A DNA stretch of 64,000 bases from Deinococcus cellulosilyticus NBRC 106333 = KACC 11606 (GTDB lineage: Bacteria > Deinococcota > Deinococci > Deinococcales > Deinococcaceae). The notes under the pieces are model-generated. The model was not told the origin of the DNA. It made no database searches and worked only from the letters and a program-made list of their open reading frames with translations. The translations under genes were made by a program, and so were the position numbers. Below, piece by piece: positions 34,169 through 43,145 of the stretch. Position 1 is the first letter of the stretch, and every line of letters begins with the position of its first letter. The stretch spans positions 155,353 to 219,352 of the forward strand of contig NZ_BJXB01000007.1 in NCBI RefSeq assembly GCF_007990775.1, in the 5' to 3' direction.

Positions 34169-35766
34169 AACGCTGGAACGGCTGGGGCAACATTCAGACC
34201 GAAAATCCGCCTTCTGCCCACACCCTGGAATTCCTGCAGCAGGTGCTGGGACCTGGGACCTCCCAGCAGAGCCTCTCTTTCGAGGAAGCGTGTGCAAAGG
34301 TCCCAGACAGCCGCCTGACCGAATCTCCCCTGTGGGACACCCGCAGGGAAACGCGGGTGCGCTACGCAAGAGGGCAGAGCCTCCCGGACCTGATCGCCAC
34401 CCGCACAGGCCTGGAACTGCATTTTCCAGATGGTGTCGCTTTCCCGCAAAGCACCGAAGAGGTGGAGACCCTGGTGCAAGAGGCCCTGCAAAATGGCTGG
34501 ACTTTGATTCCTTATGGAGGGGGAACCAGTGTGGCAGGGCACATCAACCCACCCATGCAGGAAAAACCCGTGCTGACCGTCAGCCTGGAACGCATGAATC
34601 GCCTGCTTTCGGTGGACACAGAGAGCCACCTGGCCCGCTTTCAGGCCGGGGTGCGCGGGGTGGACCTTGAGGCACAGCTCAGGGCACACGGGTTCACCCT
34701 CGGGCACTTCCCGCAGTCTTTTGAGTACAGCACCCTCGGGGGATGGATTGTCACCCGATCCAGCGGTCAGCAGAGCCTGCGGTATGGTCGCATTGAACAG
34801 CTTTTCGCCGGAGGTCTGGCGGTCACCCCACAGGGACGCTGGGAGCTCCCTCCCTTGCCCGCGAGTGCCGCCGGAATGGACCTCAGGCAACTCCTTCTCG
34901 GATCTGAGGGGCGTCTGGGCATCCTCACCGAGGCCACCGTACGGATCACCCCTCTGCCTGAGCAGGAGGTCTTTCATGCGGCATTCCTTCCCGACTGGCA
35001 GCAGGCCATGCAGTGTGTGCGGGAACTGGTCCAGAAGCGCATTCCCCTCAGCATGCTCAGGCTCAGCACCCCCCGTGAGACCGAGGCCAACCTGATCATG
35101 GCCGGGAAGCCCCGGGCTGTGCAGGCCCTCAAAAAGCTGCTCTCGGTCAAGGGCATCGGGGATTTTCGCTGCATGCTGCTTTACGGCATGACAGGCACAA
35201 AACCTGAAGTCCGGCACCTGAAAGGCCAGGTCCAGAGGGTGCTGCAGAAGCACGGCGGCATGGACACCGGAACCCTGCTCGGCAAGGGCTGGCAGCACAA
35301 CCGCTTCAGGGCCCCCTACCTCAGAAACCACCTGTGGGAGCATGGTCATGCCATTGATACCCTGGAAACCTGCACCACCTGGGAACGGTTGGAAGACACC
35401 CGGCTCGGGATTGAGGAAGCCCTGCAAAACGCCCTGAGAGACGAAAACGAGAAGGTTTTTGCCTTCACGCACCTCTCACACCTGTATCCGTCTGGCAGCA
35501 GCCTGTACACCACTTATGCTTTCCGAATTGATCCAGACCCTGAAGTCACGTTGCAACGCTGGAAAAAACTGAAAAGTGCAGCGAGCAGGGCCATTGTGCA
35601 GCATGGGGCCACCATCAGCCACCAGCATGGGGTGGGCAGGGACCACGCCCCCTACCTGCCTCCAGAGAAAGGGAACATCGGCATGAAGTTGATGCATACG
35701 GTGGTGGATCACCTCGACCCCCAGCGAATTTTCCCTGAGGGTGTGCTGCTTCCGGAGGAGGTGTGA
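34165..35766 (+). CDS. FAD-binding oxidoreductase resembling alkyl-DHAP synthase
   Basis: This 533-residue flavoprotein starts at the ATGA overlap with the regulator gene. It has the PCMH-type FAD domain (VAFPQSTEEVETLVQEALQ, PYGGGTSVAGHI, GGWIVTRSSGQQSLRYG, LLLGSEGRLGILTEATVRI). The C-terminal FAD-oxidase domain ends with SHQHGVGRDHAPYL, close to the His-rich SHHHGVG active-site motif of alkyldihydroxyacetonephosphate synthases. That enzyme swaps an acyl chain for a fatty alcohol in ether lipid synthesis. Partner genes for G3P and fatty alcohol metabolism support a role near ether lipids, either making or breaking them. A generic glycolate/lactate-type oxidase is less likely. Confidence 0.82.
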   Translation: MKRWNGWGNIQTENPPSAHTLEFLQQVLGPGTSQQSLSFEEACAKVPDSRLTESPLWDTRRETRVRYARGQSLPDLIATRTGLELHFPDGVAFPQSTEEVETLVQEALQNGWTLIPYGGGTSVAGHINPPMQEKPVLTVSLERMNRLLSVDTESHLARFQAGVRGVDLEAQLRAHGFTLGHFPQSFEYSTLGGWIVTRSSGQQSLRYGRIEQLFAGGLAVTPQGRWELPPLPASAAGMDLRQLLLGSEGRLGILTEATVRITPLPEQEVFHAAFLPDWQQAMQCVRELVQKRIPLSMLRLSTPRETEANLIMAGKPRAVQALKKLLSVKGIGDFRCMLLYGMTGTKPEVRHLKGQVQRVLQKHGGMDTGTLLGKGWQHNRFRAPYLRNHLWEHGHAIDTLETCTTWERLEDTRLGIEEALQNALRDENEKVFAFTHLSHLYPSGSSLYTTYAFRIDPDPEVTLQRWKKLKSAASRAIVQHGATISHQHGVGRDHAPYLPPEKGNIGMKLMHTVVDHLDPQRIFPEGVLLPEEV

Positions 35767-35767
35767 C

Positions 35768-37288
35768 ATGCAAAGCACTTTTGACCTGATCGTGATTGGA
35801 GGGGGCATCACCGGGGCGGGCCTCTTCAAGGAAGCCACTTCCCGGGGCATGCGGGTGTTGCTGCTCGAAAAGGAGGATTATGCCTGGGGCACCTCGGGCC
35901 GTTCCAGCAAGATGGTGCATGGTGGCCTCAGGTACCTGCAGCACGGCCACCTGAAACTCACCCGCGACAGCGTGCAGGAACGGGAACGCCTGCTTCAGGA
36001 GGCTCCGGGGCTCATTGAGCGCATCGGCTTTCTGATGGCGGTCTACCAGGAGAAGAGTGTGAACCGCCTGCTGTACGGTGCAGGGCTCGGGATCTATGAC
36101 CTGATGGCTGGAAACTGGCAACACACCTACCACCATGCAGAAGACTTTCAACTGCTGGCCCCACACCTCAGAAGAGAAGGCCTGATGGGCGGCTACCAGT
36201 ACTTTGATGCCCAGACCGATGACGCCAGGCTGGTGCTGCGCCTGATTCAGGAGGGATCTCAGGCTGGAGGGACAGCCTTCAACCGGGCTCCGGTGACAGG
36301 ACTGATCACCCGACAGGGACAGGTTTCCGGAGTGACCTACCACCATGCAGGAAAAGAGCACACCGCCCACGGTCTGGTGGTCAATGCCACTGGCGTGCAG
36401 TGCGACCATTTCCGTGAAGCCCTGCAGGAAAAACCCAGGCTTCGGCCCCTGAGGGGCAGCCATCTGGTGATCCCCCACCACCGGCTTCCCACCTTGCAGG
36501 CCCTTGCCTTCCAGCATCCTGCGGATGGTCGCAATGTCTTTGTGCACCCCTGGCACGGGCATGTCCTGATCGGCACCACCGATGTGGACCATGCAGCTCC
36601 GTTGCACCTCGAACCCCACATCAGCCCGGAAGAACAACAGTACCTGCTTGAGGGGGCCAGATACGCATTCCCAGGGGTGAACCTGCAAGCAGCAGACATC
36701 ACCGCCACCTGGGCAGGGGTGCGGCCTGTGGTTTCTTCGGGGCAGAAAGATCCCAGCAAAGAGGCCAGAGAGCACCTGATCACCATCGAAAAAGGCCTGA
36801 CCACCGTCACGGGGGGCAAACTCACCACCTTCCGCCTGACTGCACAAGAAGCCCTCTGCACCATGGGCGAGACCTTCAAAACAGACTTTGGCACACCCAC
36901 CACCCGCATCTTTGACCCGTGTGCCCCCATGGCAAATGCTCTGGTTTCTGCAAGCACCCTCAAACGCCTGCAAGGGTACTACGGAGCAAAAACCGAACAG
37001 GTGCTCTCTGGAAACCTCACCCCCCTGCATGGCACCCAGTACCTGCAGGCCGAGGTGCAGCACGCGGCCACCGAGCAGGTGCAGCACCTTTCCGACCTGA
37101 TGCTCCGAAGGCTCCGGCTGGGATTTTACCTCCCTGAAGGCGGAAAACCCCTGCTTCCTGGGGTCCGGGATCTGGCTCAACCCGTGCTGGGCTGGAGTGA
37201 CAGCCGCTGGGAACAGGAAGAAAACGCCTATCTGGAACTCTGGGCCTCCCACTACCAGAAACACCATGAAACACCTGCTCTCCATTGA
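35768..37288 (+). CDS. glpD: Glycerol-3-phosphate dehydrogenase/oxidase family flavoprotein
   Basis: This 506-residue flavoenzyme is of the GlpD type, oxidising sn-glycerol 3-phosphate to dihydroxyacetone phosphate at the membrane. It shows the FAD motif IVIGGGITGAGLFKEATSRG, the GTSGRSSKMVHGGLRYL active-site loop, the HPWHGHVLIGTTDVDH strand and WAGVRPVV with the substrate arginine. GGAGGAGG precedes the ATG at 35768. It could supply or remove DHAP for the neighbouring alkyl-DHAP-synthase-like enzyme. Confidence 0.93.
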   Translation: MQSTFDLIVIGGGITGAGLFKEATSRGMRVLLLEKEDYAWGTSGRSSKMVHGGLRYLQHGHLKLTRDSVQERERLLQEAPGLIERIGFLMAVYQEKSVNRLLYGAGLGIYDLMAGNWQHTYHHAEDFQLLAPHLRREGLMGGYQYFDAQTDDARLVLRLIQEGSQAGGTAFNRAPVTGLITRQGQVSGVTYHHAGKEHTAHGLVVNATGVQCDHFREALQEKPRLRPLRGSHLVIPHHRLPTLQALAFQHPADGRNVFVHPWHGHVLIGTTDVDHAAPLHLEPHISPEEQQYLLEGARYAFPGVNLQAADITATWAGVRPVVSSGQKDPSKEAREHLITIEKGLTTVTGGKLTTFRLTAQEALCTMGETFKTDFGTPTTRIFDPCAPMANALVSASTLKRLQGYYGAKTEQVLSGNLTPLHGTQYLQAEVQHAATEQVQHLSDLMLRRLRLGFYLPEGGKPLLPGVRDLAQPVLGWSDSRWEQEENAYLELWASHYQKHHETPALH

Positions 37289-38819
37289 CAACGGCACCCA
37301 GAGCCTCAGGGCCCTGCTTTTCACCCCGGATGGACAGTTGCTGGCCTCCCATCGGGTGAGCTTTTCTCCGTATGAAAGCCCTGAACCGGGATGGGCAGAA
37401 AAAGACCCGCTGGTGTACTGGAATGCCGCAGGGACAGCGTGTCAGGCCCTGTGGGACCAGGGGTTTTCTCCCGAAGATGTGCTGGGCGTGGCGGTCACCA
37501 CCCAGCGTGGGACGGTGGTCAACGTGGACCACAAAGGCCATCCCCTCAGGCCCGCCATGCTGTGGCTCGATCAGCGTCAGGCCACCCAGTTGCCCACACT
37601 GCCCTGGCTGTACCGTGCAGGAGTCGGTCTGCTGGGATTGCAGGACACCATCAAATACGTCCAGGGACAGGCAGAGGCCAACTGGCTCAGAGAACACCAG
37701 CCTGAACTCTGGGAGCGGACCCACAAGTACTTGCTGCTCTCCGGGTACCTGAATTTCAAACTGACCGGTCAGTTCGTGGACAGTGCTGCAGCACAGGTGG
37801 GGTACCTGCCTTTCGATTACCGCCAGCAGAGATGGGCGCACCCCCTGGACCTCAAAAGGCACATTGCGCCCATCTTGCAGAGCAAATTGCCAGACCTGAA
37901 ACCTGCTGGACAGGTGCTTGGGCACATCACCCCTTCTGCCAGCACACACACGGGCCTGAAGGTGGGCACACCTGTGGTGTCCTGTGCGGCAGACAAGGCC
38001 TGTGAAGCGCTGGGAAGTGGCATCTTCAAACCCGGACAGGCCGCCATCAGTTACGGAACCACGGCCAGCATCACCACCACCTCCAGAAAGTACTGCGAGA
38101 TCGAGCCATTCATTCCCCCTTACCCCAGTGCCCTGCCCGGACAGTACAACCCGGAAGTGCAGACGTTCCGGGGCTTCTGGATGGTCTCCTGGTTCAAGGA
38201 GGAGTTCGGACTGCAGGAGGTGATGCACGCCGAACAGCACGGTCTCCCAGCCGAAGTGCTCTTTGACCGCCTGATCGAGGAGGTGCCTCCAGGCAGCTAC
38301 GGCCTGATGTTGCAACCGTACTGGACGCCAGGCCTGCGCAGACCTGCCCCGGATGCCAAAGGGGCCATCATCGGGTTTGGGGATGTGCACAAGAGGCCCC
38401 ACCTGTACCGGGCCATTCTGGAAGGTCTGGCGTACAGCATGCGGGAAGGCAAAGAACGCCTGGAGCGCAAAACCCACCAGAAGATCCGTGAAATCCGCAT
38501 TGCCGGAGGTGGGGCGCAGAGCGACCAGATCATGCAGATCACCGCAAATGTTCTGAACCTGCAAGTCTCCCGCACCCACACCCCGGAAGCATCCGGTCTT
38601 GGGGCGGCCATCACCGTGGCGGTGGGCCTAGGGGTGCATCGGGATTTTGCAACTGCCCTGAAGCAGATGACCCGTCCAGGGCGCATTTTTCAGCCCCAGA
38701 CTGCTGCCACTTCCACCTATGATGCACTTTACTGTCGGGTGTATCGGCACATGTACCCACAGCTTTCTCAGCTGTACCGGGAGATTCAGAACATCACAGG
38801 GTATCCCCGGTCTTGCTGA
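37266..38819 (+). CDS. FGGY-family carbohydrate (glycerol-like) kinase
   Basis: This 517-residue kinase overlaps the glpD 3' end by 23 bp. It has the first phosphate motif SIDNGTQSLRALLF, the signature AVTTQRGTVVNVD, SYGTTASITT in the second domain and the adenosine region GGGAQSDQIMQITANVLN. The sequence is closer to the general FGGY/xylulose-kinase branch than to classical GlpK. In this operon it probably phosphorylates glycerol or an alkylglycerol for the dehydrogenase. No transporter is present in the operon. Confidence 0.9.
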   Translation: MKHLLSIDNGTQSLRALLFTPDGQLLASHRVSFSPYESPEPGWAEKDPLVYWNAAGTACQALWDQGFSPEDVLGVAVTTQRGTVVNVDHKGHPLRPAMLWLDQRQATQLPTLPWLYRAGVGLLGLQDTIKYVQGQAEANWLREHQPELWERTHKYLLLSGYLNFKLTGQFVDSAAAQVGYLPFDYRQQRWAHPLDLKRHIAPILQSKLPDLKPAGQVLGHITPSASTHTGLKVGTPVVSCAADKACEALGSGIFKPGQAAISYGTTASITTTSRKYCEIEPFIPPYPSALPGQYNPEVQTFRGFWMVSWFKEEFGLQEVMHAEQHGLPAEVLFDRLIEEVPPGSYGLMLQPYWTPGLRRPAPDAKGAIIGFGDVHKRPHLYRAILEGLAYSMREGKERLERKTHQKIREIRIAGGGAQSDQIMQITANVLNLQVSRTHTPEASGLGAAITVAVGLGVHRDFATALKQMTRPGRIFQPQTAATSTYDALYCRVYRHMYPQLSQLYREIQNITGYPRSC

Positions 38820-38970
38820 ACCTTTAGATCTCCACTGCAAAATTCAGATTTCTGTAGGAGTGGCCCTCTTACACTGGATGCAACTTCAAGCCTGTGCCCC
38901 GGGCGTTCCCCTCTGCTGCCCGGTGACACTTTCCTGCCCCTGAATTTGTGCTGTTCCTGGTTGCTGTCCG

Positions 38971-39525
38971 GTGTGTTCCAGAAAGGCAGGTGCGAAAGTG
39001 TTTTTCAGCAAGAAAGCCAGATCCACCCTTCCAGCACATTTCCTCCCGAGACCCGCGTTGCTGCAGGACACCCTGCACAACCTGCCTGACATCTGGACCG
39101 TGAAGGAGGACGTGCAGGTCACTCACCTGCACACCTGCACCGTCCTGATCTCCACGCATGGTTGTTTTCTGGTTTTTCCCCAGGACACTGCTGGCGTGAT
39201 CTTGCACAACCCCCGCTCGCTGATTGTGAACGACCAGAACCTGATGCCGCAGGTGGCGATGGTCCAGCAGAGCACCCAGAGCTTTGAGCGCGTGACAGGC
39301 AGCCGGGCACAGGCCCTGATGGTCTTCAGGCAACTGGTGGAGCCGGATGAACTCCGGGCGAAGCGTCTGTTTGATTCCACTGTGCGGGAGTGGGAGATCG
39401 ACACCGTGAAAATCCTCACCTGGGAGAGCCTGAAACCCTACTTGCAGCAGTTCAAGAGCAAGACCCTGCAGGTTGAGGAGACCGTGCAGCTCACCCTGAG
39501 TTTGCGCAAGCTCGCTCTGCCCTGA
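38971..39525 (+). CDS. Hypothetical protein
   Basis: This 184-residue protein is unrecognised. It starts at a GTG (38971). The N-terminal half is beta-rich (HTCTVLISTHGCFLVFPQDTAGVILHN), the centre helical (MVQQSTQSFERVTGSRAQALMVFRQLV), and the C-terminus again beta (LQVEETVQLTLSLRKLALP). It lacks a signal peptide. The perfect terminator directly after it supports a real transcription unit. Its 150-bp upstream region after the kinase gene shows no clear promoter. Confidence 0.6.
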   Translation: MCSRKAGAKVFFSKKARSTLPAHFLPRPALLQDTLHNLPDIWTVKEDVQVTHLHTCTVLISTHGCFLVFPQDTAGVILHNPRSLIVNDQNLMPQVAMVQQSTQSFERVTGSRAQALMVFRQLVEPDELRAKRLFDSTVREWEIDTVKILTWESLKPYLQQFKSKTLQVEETVQLTLSLRKLALP

Positions 39526-39537
39526 TCTGCAGGTTTT

Positions 39538-39562
39538 CTGGAGAGGGAATGTCCCTCTCCAG
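39538..39562 (+). terminator. Perfect hairpin terminator
   Basis: An 11-bp stem CTGGAGAGGGA/TCCCTCTCCAG with a 3-nt loop is followed by ATGTTTTG, 13 bp after the stop at 39525. Confidence 0.85.
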
Positions 39563-39619
39563 ATGTTTTGCCCTGAAAGCCGTGAAGAGGGCTGGACAAC
39601 ATTGCATCATGCTATAGAT

Positions 39620-39633
39620 TTTCGATATCGAAA
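39620..39633 (+). promoter_or_regulatory. TTTCGATATCGAAA palindrome upstream of the AlgX-like gene
   Basis: A 14-bp perfect palindrome lies in an AT-rich stretch followed by CGATATAAAG, which could supply a -10 (TATAAA, 39640-39645). It is the most likely operator/promoter region of the AlgX-like gene starting at 39723. The regulator is unknown. Confidence 0.45.
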
Positions 39634-39722
39634 TACGATATAAAGGGACATCAACCCACTCATAACACGGACAGGCCCCTGTGCCAGAGATCCGGTCCTT
39701 TGCCTTTCTTCCTGGAGGTTTC

Positions 39723-41015
39723 ATGCGTTTCCCCCTGCTTTGCACCCTGGCTTTCTTCTGCACGGGCATTTCTGCAGCCCAGCAACTCTGTGATGAAGCA
39801 TTTTTCCCCAGCCAGTACCGAACCAATGACCGCTGGGCCATGCTCGCCCACCAGGGCAAGGATGGCTGGCTTTTTGGTGAAATGGACTGGCAGGTGCCGC
39901 AGCGCAACCTCGACAGCCGGGAGCACCTGCAGCAACTTGTGCAAGCCTTCAAGAAACAGGGCACCCAGGTGGTGATGGTGGATGTTCCCCCCAGACTTCC
40001 GGTGCACCAGAACAAACTGGACCCCTCCCGCCGTCCCAGGCCCTTCTCGGCGCAGGAGTACCGCAACAATTACGCGGCTCTGCACAGGGAACTGCAGAAA
40101 CTGGGCATCATCGCACCGAATTTGCTGGAAGACGCCCTGAAGTACAAAGCAGGCCCCTACTTCCAGAAAACCGACCACCACTGGACCACCGAGGCCGCAA
40201 AGCACGTGGCAGGCCTCATTGCAAAAGAGATCCTGAAACTCCCGGCAGCCAAAAAGATCCCCGGTGTCCCCTCCACCCTGAAGATCACCCGCAGGCCCAA
40301 CAACGGCAGTTACGCCCGCATGGCCAACACCATCTGCAACTCCGGGTACAAGGATGAGGTCATCAACAGTTATGAGGCTGTGGAAAAACAGCAGGGAAGC
40401 CTTCTGGGTGAGGTCTCCCCGGATGTGGTGGTGGTGGGCACCAGTTTCAGCGAACGCCACGAGTACACCACCGACAACTCCTTTCCGGAAACACTCAAGC
40501 ACGCCCTGCAAAAAGACGTGCTGAATGCTGCCGTGGAAGGAGGAGGATCTTTTGCTGCTCTGGAAGCCTACCTGATGTCAGAAACCTACCAGAAGCACCG
40601 TCCCAGAGTGCTGGTCTGGGAAAACACCTTCTACAATGGTGAAATCAACAATTCCTGGGCCCTGTGGCGCCTGATTCCGCTGGTGCGGGGAGGCTGCAGC
40701 AGCACGGTGGCCTGGAAAGGAACGGGCAACCTCTCGCGTCGCCTCACCATCGACCTGCCTCGCAGCCTCAAACTGGGCAAAGATTACGCTCTGAAACTGC
40801 AGTTCAGTGACACCCGGCTTCTGAAGTTCCAGACCACCCTGGATTACGCTGTTGGCTCTGTGGGACTCCAGACCGAGCGTTCCTGGCGCATACCCAACAA
40901 CGGGGAATACTACACCCTGCTTGTGCGCCCCGATCCCATGGAGCGCATCACCGTGCATTTTGAAGGAAGCCAGCCTTCTGGCACCTATTCTGCGGTGCTC
41001 TGCAAACTGAAGTAG
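39723..41015 (+). CDS. Exported AlgX/AlgJ-like SGNH-type protein
   Basis: This 430-residue exported protein has a signal peptide (MRFPLLCTLAFFCTGISAAQ). GGAGG lies before the ATG at 39723. It resembles the AlgX/AlgJ O-acetyltransferase family: an early DGWLFGEMDW, the acid-histidine pair in KTDHHWTTEAAKHVA and the nucleophile in VVVVGTSFSERHEY. These proteins O-acetylate exopolysaccharides outside the inner membrane. The C-terminal 120 residues form a beta-rich, possibly carbohydrate-binding domain. No membrane acetyl donor (AlgI/MBOAT) is adjacent, so its acyl source is unclear. Confidence 0.8.
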   Translation: MRFPLLCTLAFFCTGISAAQQLCDEAFFPSQYRTNDRWAMLAHQGKDGWLFGEMDWQVPQRNLDSREHLQQLVQAFKKQGTQVVMVDVPPRLPVHQNKLDPSRRPRPFSAQEYRNNYAALHRELQKLGIIAPNLLEDALKYKAGPYFQKTDHHWTTEAAKHVAGLIAKEILKLPAAKKIPGVPSTLKITRRPNNGSYARMANTICNSGYKDEVINSYEAVEKQQGSLLGEVSPDVVVVGTSFSERHEYTTDNSFPETLKHALQKDVLNAAVEGGGSFAALEAYLMSETYQKHRPRVLVWENTFYNGEINNSWALWRLIPLVRGGCSSTVAWKGTGNLSRRLTIDLPRSLKLGKDYALKLQFSDTRLLKFQTTLDYAVGSVGLQTERSWRIPNNGEYYTLLVRPDPMERITVHFEGSQPSGTYSAVLCKLK

Positions 41016-41043
41016 CCTGCCAGGATGTCCTGTCGGGGATGAA

Positions 41044-41077
41044 AAAAGAGGACTGGTTTCAAGCCCAGTCCTCTTTT
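41044..41077. terminator. Bidirectional terminator
   Basis: A 13-bp perfect stem AAAAGAGGACTGG/CCAGTCCTCTTTT with an 8-nt loop has an A-run on one side and a T-run on the other, so it serves both the AlgX-like gene and the convergent haem operon. Confidence 0.9.
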
Positions 41078-41101
41078 CTGCGTTCTACAGACCAGCAGGA
41101 T

Positions 41102-41992
41102 TCACCTGAAATCTTTGCGCCACTGTCGGGCAAGTTTCAGGGCAAATTCGGGCAGGCGGGGACCGATCCAGCGGATGGAGTCATCCACCGCGTAAATGTG
41201 GCGGTTTTTGCCTGCCGGGGTCAGGGCCACACCGGGCATCTTCAGGGCACCCTCCACCCCTCCCACGGCTTCCAGGCCACGGTTCAGCATGATGATGGCC
41301 TCGGGGGCCATGGCCACCAGGGCTTCAGAAGTCAGGGGTTTGCTGCCCCCTTCAAAGGTGGCAACATTGACCCCCCCTGCCAGCTGAATCAGGGCCTCGC
41401 TTCCTGTTCCTGAGCCGTAGATCACCCCGCTGTCCGGGCCGTGGGCATACAGGAAGAGCACCTTCGGTTTCTTTTTCGGGAGGCTTGCTGAAATGGAGGA
41501 CATCTGGCTGGTGATGGTGTTCATGACGGCTTTTTCGCTCTGGGTGACCCCGTAGGCCTGGGCCACCATGTGAATGCGGGTTTTGAGGCTGTCCAGCCCT
41601 CCGGTTTCAGAAGAGGGCAACACCAGCACCGGCACACCGGCATTCCTCAGCTGTTTCACCAGCGTGGTGTTGGAGGGCATGGCGAAGTTGTCTGCTGTGC
41701 CGATCACCAGGTCAGGTTTCAGGCCGATCACCCCTTCAACAGGGATCTGGGCCCAGTGGCCCACACTCGGGATGCTGTTTTCCGGGAAAGTCCCGGTGAT
41801 GTCTTTGCCCACCACCGTTTTGCCCTTGCCCAGCTTGAAGATGATTTCCAGGGTGCTGCCGTTCAGGGCAACCACCCTTTTGGGGTTCTGCACATTGACG
41901 GTGACCCCATCCACACCTGTGACAGGTGCAGCCAGAGAAAGAGACAGCAGCATGAGGGAAGCGGGGATCAGGGTGCGTTGAAAAACATTCAT
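41102..41992 (-). CDS. hmuT: Haem ABC transporter substrate-binding protein
   Basis: This is the periplasmic-type haem-binding protein of an HmuTUV importer, 296 residues with a signal peptide (MNVFQRTLIPASLMLLSLSLAAP). The start at 41992 has AGGAG 5 nt upstream. The family pattern is clear: RVVALNGSTLEIIFKLGKGKTVVGKD, GLKPDLVIGTADN and LFLYAHGPDSGVIYGSGTGSEALIQLAGGVN. It is last in the five-gene operon and could also bind a corrinoid, but the DUF2470 neighbour favours haem. Confidence 0.88.
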   Translation of the reverse strand: MNVFQRTLIPASLMLLSLSLAAPVTGVDGVTVNVQNPKRVVALNGSTLEIIFKLGKGKTVVGKDITGTFPENSIPSVGHWAQIPVEGVIGLKPDLVIGTADNFAMPSNTTLVKQLRNAGVPVLVLPSSETGGLDSLKTRIHMVAQAYGVTQSEKAVMNTITSQMSSISASLPKKKPKVLFLYAHGPDSGVIYGSGTGSEALIQLAGGVNVATFEGGSKPLTSEALVAMAPEAIIMLNRGLEAVGGVEGALKMPGVALTPAGKNRHIYAVDDSIRWIGPRLPEFALKLARQWRKDFR

Positions 41993-42026
41993 GAAAGCTC
42001 CTGTGGATGAAGAGGTGAGGAAAAAC

Positions 42027-42329
42027 TCAGGGCTGCTGGAGGTTTGTTCTGGCTTTCTGCACCAGGCCCTTGATGGCCTGATGGGCCTGCCCACCGGTTT
42101 TGACGGCCTGCTCAAAGTCCACGAAGCGGCTTTCGCTGCGGTCTTTTGCGGTGACGGTGAGTTCCAGGGCGTCGGTGTAGATCTCTTTCAGGCGGGCCTC
42201 CTGGGCCCAGGTGGCGTCGGTGAGCCCGTGGGCGAGGACCAGCATTTCCCGCAGGTGGTCACTGTTGATGTGCCCGATGGTGCTGCGGGTGGAATTGGGA
42301 GACAGGGGAATGCGTTCAGTCTGGGTCAT
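42027..42329 (-). CDS. DUF2470 domain protein, haem-utilisation associated
   Basis: This 100-residue protein is almost entirely a DUF2470 domain, recognised by IGHINSDHLREMLVLAHGL and the following acidic helix. This domain forms the C-terminal part of HugZ/HutZ-type haem oxygenases and also occurs alone beside haem transporters. Here it lies between the ATPase and binding-protein genes of the haem importer. It may bind or hand over haem in the cytoplasm; the N-terminal flavin-binding half of HugZ is absent. Confidence 0.8.
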   Translation of the reverse strand: MTQTERIPLSPNSTRSTIGHINSDHLREMLVLAHGLTDATWAQEARLKEIYTDALELTVTAKDRSESRFVDFEQAVKTGGQAHQAIKGLVQKARTNLQQP

Positions 42330-42348
42330 CAGAAGGTCCTTTCAGAAT

Positions 42349-43143
42349 TCAGCGGGCAGAGACCACCAGCGGGCATCCAAGCACGGGATGCTCGATCACC
42401 TGCACGGGGTAACCGTAAGCCTCGAACAGCACCTCTGGACGCAACACGTCGGCAGGGCTTCCCTGTGCCAGGATGCATCCCTGCTTCATCAGCACAATCT
42501 GGTCTGCGTACTGGGAGGCCAGGTTCAGGTCGTGCAGCACAGCCATCACCCCGACCCCCGAGGCGCAGAGGTCCCGTGCGATCTGCAGGGTCTGGTGCTG
42601 GTGGGAGAGGTCCAGGCTGCTGGTGGGTTCATCGAGCAGCAGCACTTTTTCGCCTGCTGTGCCTGCAAGCTGGGCCAGCACCCGGGCAAGGTGCACCCGT
42701 TGGAGTTCTCCACCCGAAAGGGTCAGGCAGTTGCGGTGCTCGTAGCCTGCAAGGCCCACCTTGCGCAGGCAGTCCAGCACAATCTGCCTGTCCCCGGAGG
42801 TTTCACGCTGCTTTTGCTGGTGGGGGATGCGGCCCAGCATCACCACGTCCTGCACCTCATAACCGAAAGTCATGGGGGTGCTCTGGGGCAGCACTGCACG
42901 TTTGCGGGCCAGGGGTCTGGCAGGGTGTTGTGGAAGGGGAAGCCCGAACAGCTCAACGTTCCTGAGGTTGCCGAATTCTCCGGCAATGTGTTTCAAGAGG
43001 GTGCTCTTCCCTGCCCCGTTGCAGCCCAGAACAACGAGCAGCTTTCCAGCTTTCAGGCTCAGGGTGAGGTTTTTCAGCAGGTCCTGTCCCTGAACGGTGA
43101 AATTCAGGTCTGAAACCTGCAAGACAGGCTTCTCGGCAGCCAC
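42349..43143 (-). CDS. hmuV: Haem ABC transporter ATP-binding protein
   Basis: This 264-residue ATPase drives haem import. I choose the GTG at 43143, two bases after the permease stop. Motifs present are Walker A LGCNGAGKST, Q-loop LPQSTPMTFGYEV, the signature LSGGELQRVHLARVLAQL, Walker B KVLLLDEPTSSLD and the switch histidine in AVLHDLNLA. The sequence is typical of HmuV (haemin importer ATPase, EC 3.6.3-type). Confidence 0.93.
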   Translation of the reverse strand: MAAEKPVLQVSDLNFTVQGQDLLKNLTLSLKAGKLLVVLGCNGAGKSTLLKHIAGEFGNLRNVELFGLPLPQHPARPLARKRAVLPQSTPMTFGYEVQDVVMLGRIPHQQKQRETSGDRQIVLDCLRKVGLAGYEHRNCLTLSGGELQRVHLARVLAQLAGTAGEKVLLLDEPTSSLDLSHQHQTLQIARDLCASGVGVMAVLHDLNLASQYADQIVLMKQGCILAQGSPADVLRPEVLFEAYGYPVQVIEHPVLGCPLVVSAR

Positions 43144-43145
43144 AC

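Noticed and set aside
34057..38579. Three long leftward frames (34057-35472, 35615-37324, 37017-38579)
   Set aside because: They mirror the flavoenzyme, GlpD-like and FGGY kinase genes and show no domains of their own.
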